Shown piece after piece: positions 54,428 to 61,877 of a DNA stretch of 64,000 nucleotides. The translations under genes and the position numbers were made by a program. This DNA comes from Arthrobacter sp. AL12. GTDB lineage: Bacteria; Actinomycetota; Actinomycetes; Actinomycetales; Micrococcaceae. Location: assembly GCF_029960645.1 (NCBI RefSeq), contig NZ_JASBQY010000003.1, forward strand, positions 265,115 to 329,114, read 5' to 3'. Each line of letters opens with the position of its first letter. Within the stretch, counting starts at the first letter, position 1. A model generated the notes under the pieces. It saw only the letters and a program-made list of their open reading frames with translations, searched no databases and had not been told where the DNA came from.

Positions 54428-54462
54428 GACGGAACGTGGTGGGGTTCCGCTTCAACTACTGG
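54428..54462 (+). repeat. ychF tail copy B (degenerate)
   Basis: ACGTGGTGG-G-GTTCCGCTTCAAC at 54434-54456, preceded by GACGGA and followed by TACTGG, aligns with the end of ychF. It matches copy C at 20 of 23 core positions. One base is missing upstream, so the frame is lost. Confidence 0.65.
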
Positions 54463-54475
54463 GGGTGGGCGTTCG

Positions 54476-54505
54476 CGTCGCGGTCGACGGCCGGCGACCG
54501 CGACG
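54476..54505 (+). repeat. Hairpin after ychF tail copy B
   Basis: CGTCGCGGTC (54476-54485) pairs with GACCGCGACG (54496-54505) over a 10-base loop, in the same place as the terminator hairpins after copies A and C. Confidence 0.65.
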
Positions 54506-54540
54506 ATGAGCGCGATGCTCTCGTCCCAAGGCGGCCCCTC

Positions 54541-54546
54541 TATCGT
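54541..54546 (+). promoter_or_regulatory. -10 element, leaderless photolyase-like gene
   Basis: TATCGT ends six bases before the ATG at 54553. Confidence 0.5.
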
Positions 54547-54552
54547 TAGGGT

Positions 54553-56166
54553 ATGAATTCCGGCCCGTGTGTGCGCCTCGTGTTGCCGCACCAGCTCTTC
54601 GATCAGCATCTCGAGGCTCCTGGCGACACCGTGTTCGTGCTCATCGAGCATGACCTTCTCTTTCGCCAGTACGCGTTCCATTCCCACAAGCTGGTCCTGC
54701 ATCGAGCATCGTTATCCCGGTTCGCCCGTCGCCTGAGCGAGCACGGCTACGAGGTTGAAGTCCTCAGAAGCGACGCCGACCTTAGCTCCCACGATCAGCT
54801 CGCCGAGTTCGTCCGGAACCGCGACCCACTGCAGGTGACCTGGTTCGACGTGGTGGATGACTGGCTTGAGCAGGATCTGTTCGCGGGGCTCGCCCGCGGC
54901 GGCTATCAGATGCGCCAGGAAGACGTGCTGGAGACACCGAACTTCCTCACTGACCGTGGGCAGATCGATGAATGGTTCTCGCGCAATGACTCCCGCATGC
55001 AGGACTTCTACGTGTGGCAACGCCGCCGACTCAATATTCTTCTCGAGGACGGGGCGCCCCTCGGCGGGAGGTGGTCCTTCGATGCCGAAAACCGCAAGAA
55101 GCTTCCCCGCGGGTACACTCCCTCCGTTGTGGGCCGTTTCGCGCGCCATCCCGTCCTCCGGCGCGAGGGGACCTTCGATGTCGAAGGGCTGATGGGGGAC
55201 GCCTACGAGCTTGGTGACGAGGTCCCTCACGACGTCACCCTGGCGATCGCCTGGGTCAGTGCGGAGTTCCCGGACGCTCCGGGTGACCCCCACCTGTTCG
55301 CCTGGCCTACGAGCGGCGACGAAGCCCGTGAGCATCTGCAGGAGTTCGTACGCGAACGCCTGCACGAGTTCGGACCCTACGAGGACGCGATCTCCACTGC
55401 GCATCCGTTCATCGCCCACGGACTGCTGACCGCCGCGCTGAACATCGGACTCCTGGACCCGCGAGACGTCGTACGGACGGTACTCGACGGTGCCGATCAC
55501 AACACCCCGCTCGCCTCCGTAGAGGGGTTTGTGCGGCAGGTGATCGGCTGGCGGGAATACATGCGCGCCACCTACCGAACGAGCGGCCGCCAAATGCGTA
55601 CCTCTAACCGGCTCGACCACCAGCACGCACTCGGGAAGGGCTGGTGGGACGGGACCACCGGATTGGCGCCTGTGGACATGGTCATCTCCCGCGTGCTCGC
55701 CACCGGGTACGCTCACCACATCGAGCGGCTGATGGTGCTCGGCAACGCAATGTCCCTGCTGCGGATCCATCCCGATCGGGTCTATGAATGGTTCATGGAG
55801 CTATTCATCGACGCGTACGACTGGGTGATGGTCCCCAACGTCTACGCGATGAGCCAGTTCGCTGCCGGGGAGGAGATCACCACAAAGCCCTATGTGTCGG
55901 GCAGCAACTACCTGCGGAAGATGTCAGACCTACCTGCGGGAGAGTGGATGCCTTGTTGGGATGGTTTGTACTGGACGTTCATCGAGGATCACCGCGCGGT
56001 CCTGCGAGAAAACCCGCGCATGCGAATGGTCATCTCCCAGCTTGAAAACATGGACCCGAACACGCGGGATGACCATCGACGCCGCGCTGCGGCGCTTCTC
56101 GACGCCGGGCACGAAACGACACTACTGAGAACGACGCCCTCGCACGGAAAGACGCGCGAATCGTGA
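54553..56166 (+). CDS. Cryptochrome/photolyase family protein, FeS-BCP clade without full FeS ligands
   Basis: A 537-residue flavoprotein of the bacterial cryptochrome and (6-4) photolyase clade. The N-terminal domain starts VRLVLPHQLFDQHLEAPGDT; the helical FAD domain contains GYAHHIERLMVLGNAMSLL, NVYAMSQFAAG and SGSNYLRKMSD. In this clade four cysteines bind a 4Fe-4S cluster. Here the segment after KMSD reads LPAGEWMPCWDGLYW, keeping only the last (Cys468), and the earlier ligand region reads TGLAPVDMVI with no Cys. So the cluster is probably absent. FAD binding and light-driven DNA repair or signalling are inferred. Copy C of the ychF tail starts seven bases after its stop. Confidence 0.88.
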   Translation: MNSGPCVRLVLPHQLFDQHLEAPGDTVFVLIEHDLLFRQYAFHSHKLVLHRASLSRFARRLSEHGYEVEVLRSDADLSSHDQLAEFVRNRDPLQVTWFDVVDDWLEQDLFAGLARGGYQMRQEDVLETPNFLTDRGQIDEWFSRNDSRMQDFYVWQRRRLNILLEDGAPLGGRWSFDAENRKKLPRGYTPSVVGRFARHPVLRREGTFDVEGLMGDAYELGDEVPHDVTLAIAWVSAEFPDAPGDPHLFAWPTSGDEAREHLQEFVRERLHEFGPYEDAISTAHPFIAHGLLTAALNIGLLDPRDVVRTVLDGADHNTPLASVEGFVRQVIGWREYMRATYRTSGRQMRTSNRLDHQHALGKGWWDGTTGLAPVDMVISRVLATGYAHHIERLMVLGNAMSLLRIHPDRVYEWFMELFIDAYDWVMVPNVYAMSQFAAGEEITTKPYVSGSNYLRKMSDLPAGEWMPCWDGLYWTFIEDHRAVLRENPRMRMVISQLENMDPNTRDDHRRRAAALLDAGHETTLLRTTPSHGKTRES

Positions 56167-56173
56167 AAGTGCC

Positions 56174-56212
56174 CAGGATGGCGACGTGGTGGAGCTCCGC
56201 TTCGACGTGTGA
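56174..56212 (+). repeat. ychF tail copy C
   Basis: Thirteen codons reading QDGDVVELRFDV and TGA, against [12 protein letters not shown] and TAG in ychF. 27 of 39 bases match and most differences are at third codon positions, as expected of a ychF end from a related genome. Confidence 0.8.
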
Positions 56213-56250
56213 CGGATTGATGAATTCATCAAGTAATTAAGGATTAACTC

Positions 56251-56282
56251 GAGAAGCCCCGATGTGAAAGTCGGGGCTTCTC
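56251..56282 (+). terminator. Terminator-like hairpin after ychF tail copy C
   Basis: Stem GAGAAGCCCCGA with TCGGGGCTTCTC (56251-56262 and 56271-56282), eight-base loop. Confidence 0.75.
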
Positions 56283-56371
56283 CTGTGCCCGGAAACATTA
56301 GTGCCGGGCATGCGCTGCGTCAATAGAATCCGAAGAATTCGACCCGGGAAGCGCTGTCCAATGTTGCAGCT

Positions 56372-56389
56372 CTGTAACGAACTTTACAG
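56372..56389 (+). promoter_or_regulatory. Palindromic operator-like site CTGTAA-N6-TTACAG
   Basis: Perfect 6-bp arms with a six-base centre, 150 bases before the binding-protein gene, in the promoter region of the peptide operon. Confidence 0.5.
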
Positions 56390-56536
56390 TCGGTCAACTT
56401 TTTTCGCCCGGCGCTGAATTTCGGGCTTACGCTACATCCCATGTGAGACGGACCACACTGCCGCTGGGGGAGTGTGGACGTCTGCCCGGTGCCTACGGCC
56501 TCGGTCTCAACCACACCACAGAAACAAGGAGGCGGA

Positions 56537-58318
56537 ATGCGCTTCGGTCGTATTTCCAAAGCAGTGGGCGTGGCAGCAGCAGCTGCCCTGGCCCTCAGCG
56601 CCTGCGCAGGCAACAGCGGCGGGACAACCCCGACCACTGCTGCGGCAGCAAGCAAATCAGGCGGATCTGCAACAGTCGTGGAGGTGAACGCCTTCAACAC
56701 GTTCAACCCCAACACGGCTGACGGCAACACAGACATCAACTCGAAGATCAGCTACGCCACCCACTCGGGCTTCTTCTACATCGACAACAAGCTGAATGTC
56801 GTGCGGAACGAGAAGTTCGGCAAGATGGAGAAGGTCTCGGACAGCCCGCTGACGGTGAAATACACCATCAACGACGGCGTGAAGTGGTCCGACGGCACGC
56901 CCGTCACCTCTGCGGATCTTCTGCTGCAGTGGGCCGCGTTCTCCGGGTACTACAACGATGCCGACGCAGACGCGAAGACCGGAACGTCCTACTTCTCCTA
57001 CGCCGGCGACCCCACCGGTATCGCCCTGTCGGACTTCCCGGAGCTCAGTGACGACGGCAAGTCCATGACGGTCAAGTACTCCAAGCCGTTCTCCGATTGG
57101 GAAATCGCGCTCGGCGGCCCCGGCATCGACATCCCGGCCCACGTACTCGCCAAGAAGGCAGGCCTGGCGGACGCGAAGGCCTTCGTTGACCTGGTCAAGG
57201 GCATGCCGCGCGGCGACTCGGCCGCCCCGCAGCCGGCCAACACCCAGCTCCAGGCCATGGCGGAGATGTGGAACACCGGCTTCGACTCCAAGACCCTTCC
57301 GGCAGACCCGAACCTGTACCTCTCCAACGGCCCCTACATCGTCAAGGGCGTCAACCAGGACCAGTCCCTGACCATGGTCAAGAACAAGGACTACACCTGG
57401 GGTCCGGAAGCCAAGCTGGACGAAATCACCGTCCGCTACATCGGTTCCGCGCCCGCCCAGGTGCAGGCGCTCAAGAACGGCGAAGCGGACATCATCGCAC
57501 CGCAGGCTTCGGCTGACACGGTGGAGCAGCTCAAGGCCCTCGAAAGCCAGGGCGTCACGGTCGAGGTCGGAAACCAGCTTTCCTATGACCACATCGACCT
57601 CAACTTCAGCGGCGTCTTTGCCGAGAAGAATGTCCGCGAAGCGTTCATGAAGAGCGTCCCGCGCAAGGACATCGTCGACAAGATCGTCAAGAAGCTGGAC
57701 CCGGAGGCCAAGCCGCTCGACTCGCAGCTGTTCGTCCCGGACCAGGCCCTCTACGCCGATTCCGTCAAGGCAAACGGTTCGTCCGCCTACCAGGAAGTTG
57801 ACATCGAGGGTGCAAAGTCGCTCCTCGCCGGTGCCACCCCTGAAGTCCGCATCATGTACAACAAGGACAACCCCAACCGTGCGGACATGTTCGCCCTGAT
57901 CAGCGAGTCCGCCACCAAGGCAGGCTTCAAGATCGTCGACGGCGGCCTCGGCAAGTCGGACTGGGGCAAGGCCCTGGGCGACGGCAGCTACGATGCCACC
58001 ATCTTCGGCTGGATCAACTCGGGTGTCGGTGTCTCCGGCGTCCCGCAGATCTTCAAGACGGGTAACGACTCCAACTTCAACCAGTTCAGCGATCCGGAAG
58101 CCGACAAGCTGATGGACGAACTGATTGTCACCACCGACAAGGGCAAGCAGGATGAGCTGATCAAGCAGATCGACCAGAAGATCTGGGCTTCCTCATACGG
58201 CCTCCCGATCTTCCAGGCAGTCGGCGTGGACGCGTACAGCGACCGCATCACCGGTGTGAAGTACATGCCGAACCAGACCGGTGTCTGGTGGAACTTCTGG
58301 GAGTGGGCACAGAAGTAG
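56537..58318 (+). CDS. Peptide ABC transporter substrate-binding lipoprotein (family 5)
   Basis: A 593-residue binding protein of the OppA/DppA family. The signal sequence MRFGRISKAVGVAAAAALAL ends in lipobox LSAC, so it is lipid-anchored. Family motifs include YTINDGVKWSDGTPVTSADLL (in parts), SNGPYIVKG, AEKNVREAFMKSVPR and a C-terminal YMPNQTGVWWNFWEWAQK-like end. ATG 56537 is set by AAGGAGGCGG and the signal peptide; an upstream in-frame ATG at 56474 is less likely. First gene of the operon. Confidence 0.93.
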   Translation: MRFGRISKAVGVAAAAALALSACAGNSGGTTPTTAAAASKSGGSATVVEVNAFNTFNPNTADGNTDINSKISYATHSGFFYIDNKLNVVRNEKFGKMEKVSDSPLTVKYTINDGVKWSDGTPVTSADLLLQWAAFSGYYNDADADAKTGTSYFSYAGDPTGIALSDFPELSDDGKSMTVKYSKPFSDWEIALGGPGIDIPAHVLAKKAGLADAKAFVDLVKGMPRGDSAAPQPANTQLQAMAEMWNTGFDSKTLPADPNLYLSNGPYIVKGVNQDQSLTMVKNKDYTWGPEAKLDEITVRYIGSAPAQVQALKNGEADIIAPQASADTVEQLKALESQGVTVEVGNQLSYDHIDLNFSGVFAEKNVREAFMKSVPRKDIVDKIVKKLDPEAKPLDSQLFVPDQALYADSVKANGSSAYQEVDIEGAKSLLAGATPEVRIMYNKDNPNRADMFALISESATKAGFKIVDGGLGKSDWGKALGDGSYDATIFGWINSGVGVSGVPQIFKTGNDSNFNQFSDPEADKLMDELIVTTDKGKQDELIKQIDQKIWASSYGLPIFQAVGVDAYSDRITGVKYMPNQTGVWWNFWEWAQK

Positions 58319-58340
58319 CCGACGACCGCAAGTGATATTT

Positions 58341-58391
58341 GCTAGCTAAAGGCGTCGGGACCGGGCATTCTGGTTCCGACGCCTTTCTAGC
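58341..58391 (+). terminator. Hairpin between binding-protein and permease genes
   Basis: AAAGGCGTCGG (58348-58358) pairs with CCGACGCCTTT (58376-58386), and outer GCTAG/CTAGC extends it. Inside an operon this commonly protects the binding-protein mRNA or reduces read-through. Confidence 0.75.
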
Positions 58392-58499
58392 GATACCCCC
58401 TGACGATGGCGGGCCCTGGCCCGTCATCCGTAAGGAAAAAGGCCAAACTCTGCGACCGGTCCGGGCAACCCCTGGCCCCGAATACCGAGGTTCTTTCCC

Positions 58500-60041
58500 A
58501 TGGTGACCTACATCGTCCGGCGGCTCATCACTGCCGCCCTCATACTTCTCGGCGCATCCTTCCTGGTGTATCTCCTGACAGCGGCGTCCGGCGATCCCCT
58601 GGAGGAATTCCGCGCCAGCAGCGCCCCCAACAAACAGCAGCTCATGGACGCGCGCACCGAGCTGCTGCAGCTGGATACACCAGCCCCCATCCGGTATTTC
58701 CACTGGCTCGGCGGTGCGGCCCAGTGCCTCATCCCGTTCGCCAACTCCTGCGACCTGGGCAAGAACATCGCGGGCCAGCCCATCACCGATGCCCTGGGAC
58801 ACGCACTGATCCAGACCCTGACCCTGGTCACCGGGGCCACCGTGCTGGCGATTCTGATCGGCATCACACTCGGCATCATCACCGCCCTGCGCCAGTACAG
58901 CACGCTGGACTACGGCGTGACATTCATGGCCTTCCTGTTCTTCTCCCTCCCGATCTTCTGGGTCGCGGTGCTCCTGAAGGAGTACGGCGCCATCGGGTTC
59001 AACAATTTCCTCCGGAATCCCGAAATACCAATCCCGGCAGCCCTCGCCATCGGCGCCGTCATCGGTGTCCTGACGGCCGTGACCGTCGGCGGCGAGATGA
59101 AACGCCGGCTGCTCATCGGCGGCCTCGCCTTCCTGTTCGCGGCCGCCGTGCTGGTGTACTTCTCCGCCACCGAGTGGTTCAAAACCCCGGGGCTGGGCCC
59201 GGTGGTCATCGCGATTGCCGGCGTCGGCATTGCGTTCGCCGTGACCCTGCTCTCGGCAGGGCTCAAGAACCGCAAGGCACTCCAGTCAGCGCTGATTGCT
59301 GTCGGCGTCGGACTGGTCGTCTACTTCGTCATCCAGCCGCTGCTCAACGAGGCAACCATCCTGATGATCGTGCTCCTCGCGGTCGCGGCGGTCCTTGTCG
59401 GGCTGGGCATCGGCTTCCTGATGGGCGGCTACGACCGCGGGCAGTCCATGCGGGCCGCCGCGCTCACCTCGTTCCTGGTCGGATTCCTGATCCTGCTGGA
59501 CCGCTACATGCAGGCATGGCCCACATACTTCAACAACAGCCGGGTCCGGGGCCGCCCCATCGCCACCATCGGTGCGGGCACCCCGAACATTGAGGGCGAT
59601 TTCTGGATCATGAGCCTGGACTCCTTTACCCACCTGATCCTGCCCACCATGGCACTGATCCTGATCTCGCTGGCCGGCTACACCCGCTTCACCCGGGCCT
59701 CGATGCTGGAAATCATGAACATGGACTACATCAGGACCGCCCGGGCCAAGGGCCTGTCCGAACGGACCGTCGTCATGCGCCACGCTTTCCGCAACGCGCT
59801 GATCCCGATCGCCACCATCGTGGCCTTCGATATCGGCGGGCTGATCGGCGGCGCCGTAATCACCGAAACGGTGTTCTCGGTCCGGGGGATGGGCTTCCTG
59901 TTCCTGGAGGGCATCTCGCACGTCGACCCCAACCCCGTGATGGGCGTCTTCCTTTGTGTCGCCATCACTGCCATGGGTTTCAACCTCATTGCGGACCTCG
60001 CGTACTCCGCACTTGATCCGCGCGTAAGGGTAAAAGCATGA
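58500..60041 (+). CDS. Peptide ABC transporter permease 1 (DppB/OppB-like, enlarged)
   Basis: A 513-residue permease; the family is usually about 310-340 residues. The N-terminal IVRRLITAALILLGASFLVY block and the C-terminal half (LAGYTRFTRASMLEIMNMDYIRTARAKGL, read in parts, the EAA loop, then FDIGGLIGGAVITETVFS) are standard. Between them about 190 extra residues (from roughly 195 to 365) carry four or five additional hydrophobic helices and a DRYMQAWPTYFNNSR loop. The ATG at 58500 begins 181 bases after the binding protein. It overlaps the next gene by ATGA. Confidence 0.9.
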   Translation: MVTYIVRRLITAALILLGASFLVYLLTAASGDPLEEFRASSAPNKQQLMDARTELLQLDTPAPIRYFHWLGGAAQCLIPFANSCDLGKNIAGQPITDALGHALIQTLTLVTGATVLAILIGITLGIITALRQYSTLDYGVTFMAFLFFSLPIFWVAVLLKEYGAIGFNNFLRNPEIPIPAALAIGAVIGVLTAVTVGGEMKRRLLIGGLAFLFAAAVLVYFSATEWFKTPGLGPVVIAIAGVGIAFAVTLLSAGLKNRKALQSALIAVGVGLVVYFVIQPLLNEATILMIVLLAVAAVLVGLGIGFLMGGYDRGQSMRAAALTSFLVGFLILLDRYMQAWPTYFNNSRVRGRPIATIGAGTPNIEGDFWIMSLDSFTHLILPTMALILISLAGYTRFTRASMLEIMNMDYIRTARAKGLSERTVVMRHAFRNALIPIATIVAFDIGGLIGGAVITETVFSVRGMGFLFLEGISHVDPNPVMGVFLCVAITAMGFNLIADLAYSALDPRVRVKA

Positions 60042-61135
60042 GCCAGCCAAGTCAGCAGGACGAAATCATGGCCGAGGACGCCGGGCTTCCGGCGGCCGGG
60101 GTCGAGCCCATCCTCGAAGCCAAGGGCCTGAGCCAGGGGCAGATCGTCCGGAAACGGTTCCTGGGCCACTCCGGCGCCATCATCGGTCTCGTCGTGTTCG
60201 CCATCATCTTCGTCACGGCCTTCACCTCCGTCGGCTACTGGGGCATCCCCGGCTGGTGGAAGTACAGCCACGACCAGGTCACCCCCCTGGTCAACGACGG
60301 TGTGCCCACCGCCTCGCTTTGGCCGCTGGTCTGGGGCGACCATCCCTTCGGCCAGGACCGGATCGGCCGCGACCTGTTCGCCATGACCATGCGCGGGGCC
60401 CAGCAGTCCATCACCGTCATGCTGGTGATCGGCCTCATCGCCGGCCTGATCGGCGTCGTGGTCGGGGCCCTGTCCGGCTACTTCCGTGGCTGGACGGAAG
60501 CGATCCTGATGCGCCTCACCGACGTCATCATCATCATTCCGGCGCTGCTGCTCGCCGCCGTGATGGCACAGATGGCCGGCCGGCGGGACTCCGGCAGCTG
60601 GTTTGCCACGTTCGCCAGCAACAACGGCATCCTGGCGCTGGGCATCTTCCTCGGCCTCATCACCTGGGTGGGGCTGGCACGGCTGATGCGCGGGGAGTTC
60701 CTTTCGCTGCGCGAACGCGAGTTCGTCGACGCGGCCCGGATTTCCGGGGCCAGCAATGCCCGGATCATCTTCAAGCACATCCTGCCCAACGCCGTCGGGG
60801 TGCTGATCGTGAACATCACGCTGACCATGTCCGCCGCGATCCTTACCGAAACCGCGCTGAGCTACCTCGGCGTCGGCGTCAAGGCCCCGGACACATCGCT
60901 CGGACTCCTCATTTCGCAGAACCAGGAGGCTTTTGCCACCCGGCCGTGGCTGTTCTGGTTCCCCGGCCTGTTCATCGTGCTGATCTGCCTCAGCATCAAC
61001 TTCATCGGTGACGGACTGCGGGACGCATTCGATCCGCGCCAGAAGAAGTTCAACGCCAAGAAGGCCAGGGACCACGGCGGGCATCCCGTCGCCGCGACTC
61101 CCGTCACCGCGTTCGACGGAACCAAGGACGACTAG
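60038..61135 (+). CDS. Peptide ABC transporter permease 2 (DppC/OppC-like)
   Basis: A 365-residue permease. A cytoplasmic N-terminus (about 45 residues), then RKRFLGHSGAIIGLVVFAII, the HPFGQDRIGRDLFAMTMRGAQ (in parts) DppC signature, and an EAA loop FVDAARISGASNARIIFKHI. The C-terminal DALRDAFDPR-type segment reads DGLRDAFDPRQKK. Standard family order with a modest periplasmic insert (residues 65-95). Confidence 0.93.
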   Translation: MSQPSQQDEIMAEDAGLPAAGVEPILEAKGLSQGQIVRKRFLGHSGAIIGLVVFAIIFVTAFTSVGYWGIPGWWKYSHDQVTPLVNDGVPTASLWPLVWGDHPFGQDRIGRDLFAMTMRGAQQSITVMLVIGLIAGLIGVVVGALSGYFRGWTEAILMRLTDVIIIIPALLLAAVMAQMAGRRDSGSWFATFASNNGILALGIFLGLITWVGLARLMRGEFLSLREREFVDAARISGASNARIIFKHILPNAVGVLIVNITLTMSAAILTETALSYLGVGVKAPDTSLGLLISQNQEAFATRPWLFWFPGLFIVLICLSINFIGDGLRDAFDPRQKKFNAKKARDHGGHPVAATPVTAFDGTKDD

Positions 61136-61168
61136 ATGCCCGCCCCCCGCAGTGCCCGCACGGCTGAG

Positions 61169-61798
61169 TTACTGGGCGGCAACGGTCCAGTAGCTGGCCG
61201 CGAGCAGCAGTACGACGACGGCGGCCGCCGCCCAGCGGTAGGTCACTTTTACCGGTGTGGTGGCGGCATCGCCGGCGGCCAGTTCACCGCTTTCCACCAG
61301 TCCATGCCAGCGCTCCCGCACCAGCCGGGCTGCCTGGCCGGAATCCGTGGACTTCAGGTCCCCGGGCCTTACGGACTGGCCGGGTCCGTACGTGGTGGCC
61401 GGCAGGCCGCGGAGGTCCTCGGGGCGGGCATGGCGACCGCCCCAGATCCCGGGCGCCGGTGCGGCCCAGGCCACGTAGCTCTTGCGGGCCGTGACCAGGG
61501 TGAGGGCGAACCGGGTGTCGACATGCACCAGGGCCTCCCAGGGCACCAGGACCGACCGGAACGGGTTCTCCAGGGTGACCCCGCCGTCGTGCACCACAAC
61601 GGACGGCAGCCAGAACAACTGCCAGCCCAGGAACGCGACCAGCAGCAGCGGTGCTATTCCGGCCAGCGCCGCCGGCCCGGCGGTGACCGCCGTGACGGCG
61701 ATGCCGAGAGCGGCGACCGTCCAGCACAGCCAGGCGAACCAGGCGTTCGTTCGGGCTTTGAAGATTTCAACGGTACCGGCATGCGGCGCAGAGCTCAT
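61169..61798 (-). CDS. PH-domain-like membrane protein
   Basis: A 209-residue protein on the opposite strand inside the transporter operon. Two helices near residues 20-60, a PH-like beta domain (WLPSVVVHDGGVTLENPF, VPWEALVHVDTRFALTLVT) and a C-terminal helix (about residues 188-206). Function unknown. It splits the permease genes from the ATPase gene, so the ATPase needs its own promoter or read-through. ATTATT six bases before the ATG is a weak -10 candidate. Confidence 0.78.
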   Translation of the reverse strand: MSSAPHAGTVEIFKARTNAWFAWLCWTVAALGIAVTAVTAGPAALAGIAPLLLVAFLGWQLFWLPSVVVHDGGVTLENPFRSVLVPWEALVHVDTRFALTLVTARKSYVAWAAPAPGIWGGRHARPEDLRGLPATTYGPGQSVRPGDLKSTDSGQAARLVRERWHGLVESGELAAGDAATTPVKVTYRWAAAAVVVLLLAASYWTVAAQ

Positions 61799-61877
61799 GC
61801 CCCCAATAATTCAGTATTCCGAGCCGCAGCACTAATCCCCGGTGGACCGGCGGCCCGGGTGGAAGGAAAGCCCCATC

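Larger units (their letters stand above)
56213..56536. other. Intergenic region before the peptide transporter operon
   Basis: About 320 bases, unusually AT-rich at 56215-56245. It contains the hairpin at 56251-56282, the palindrome at 56372-56389 and an AAGGAGGCGG ribosome-binding site before 56537. No gene is supported. Confidence 0.6.

Noticed and set aside
52744..56166. The post-ychF genes as a classical prophage or integrative element
   Set aside because: No integrase, excisionase, structural or conjugation gene is present; only small metabolic or repair genes lie between the repeats.
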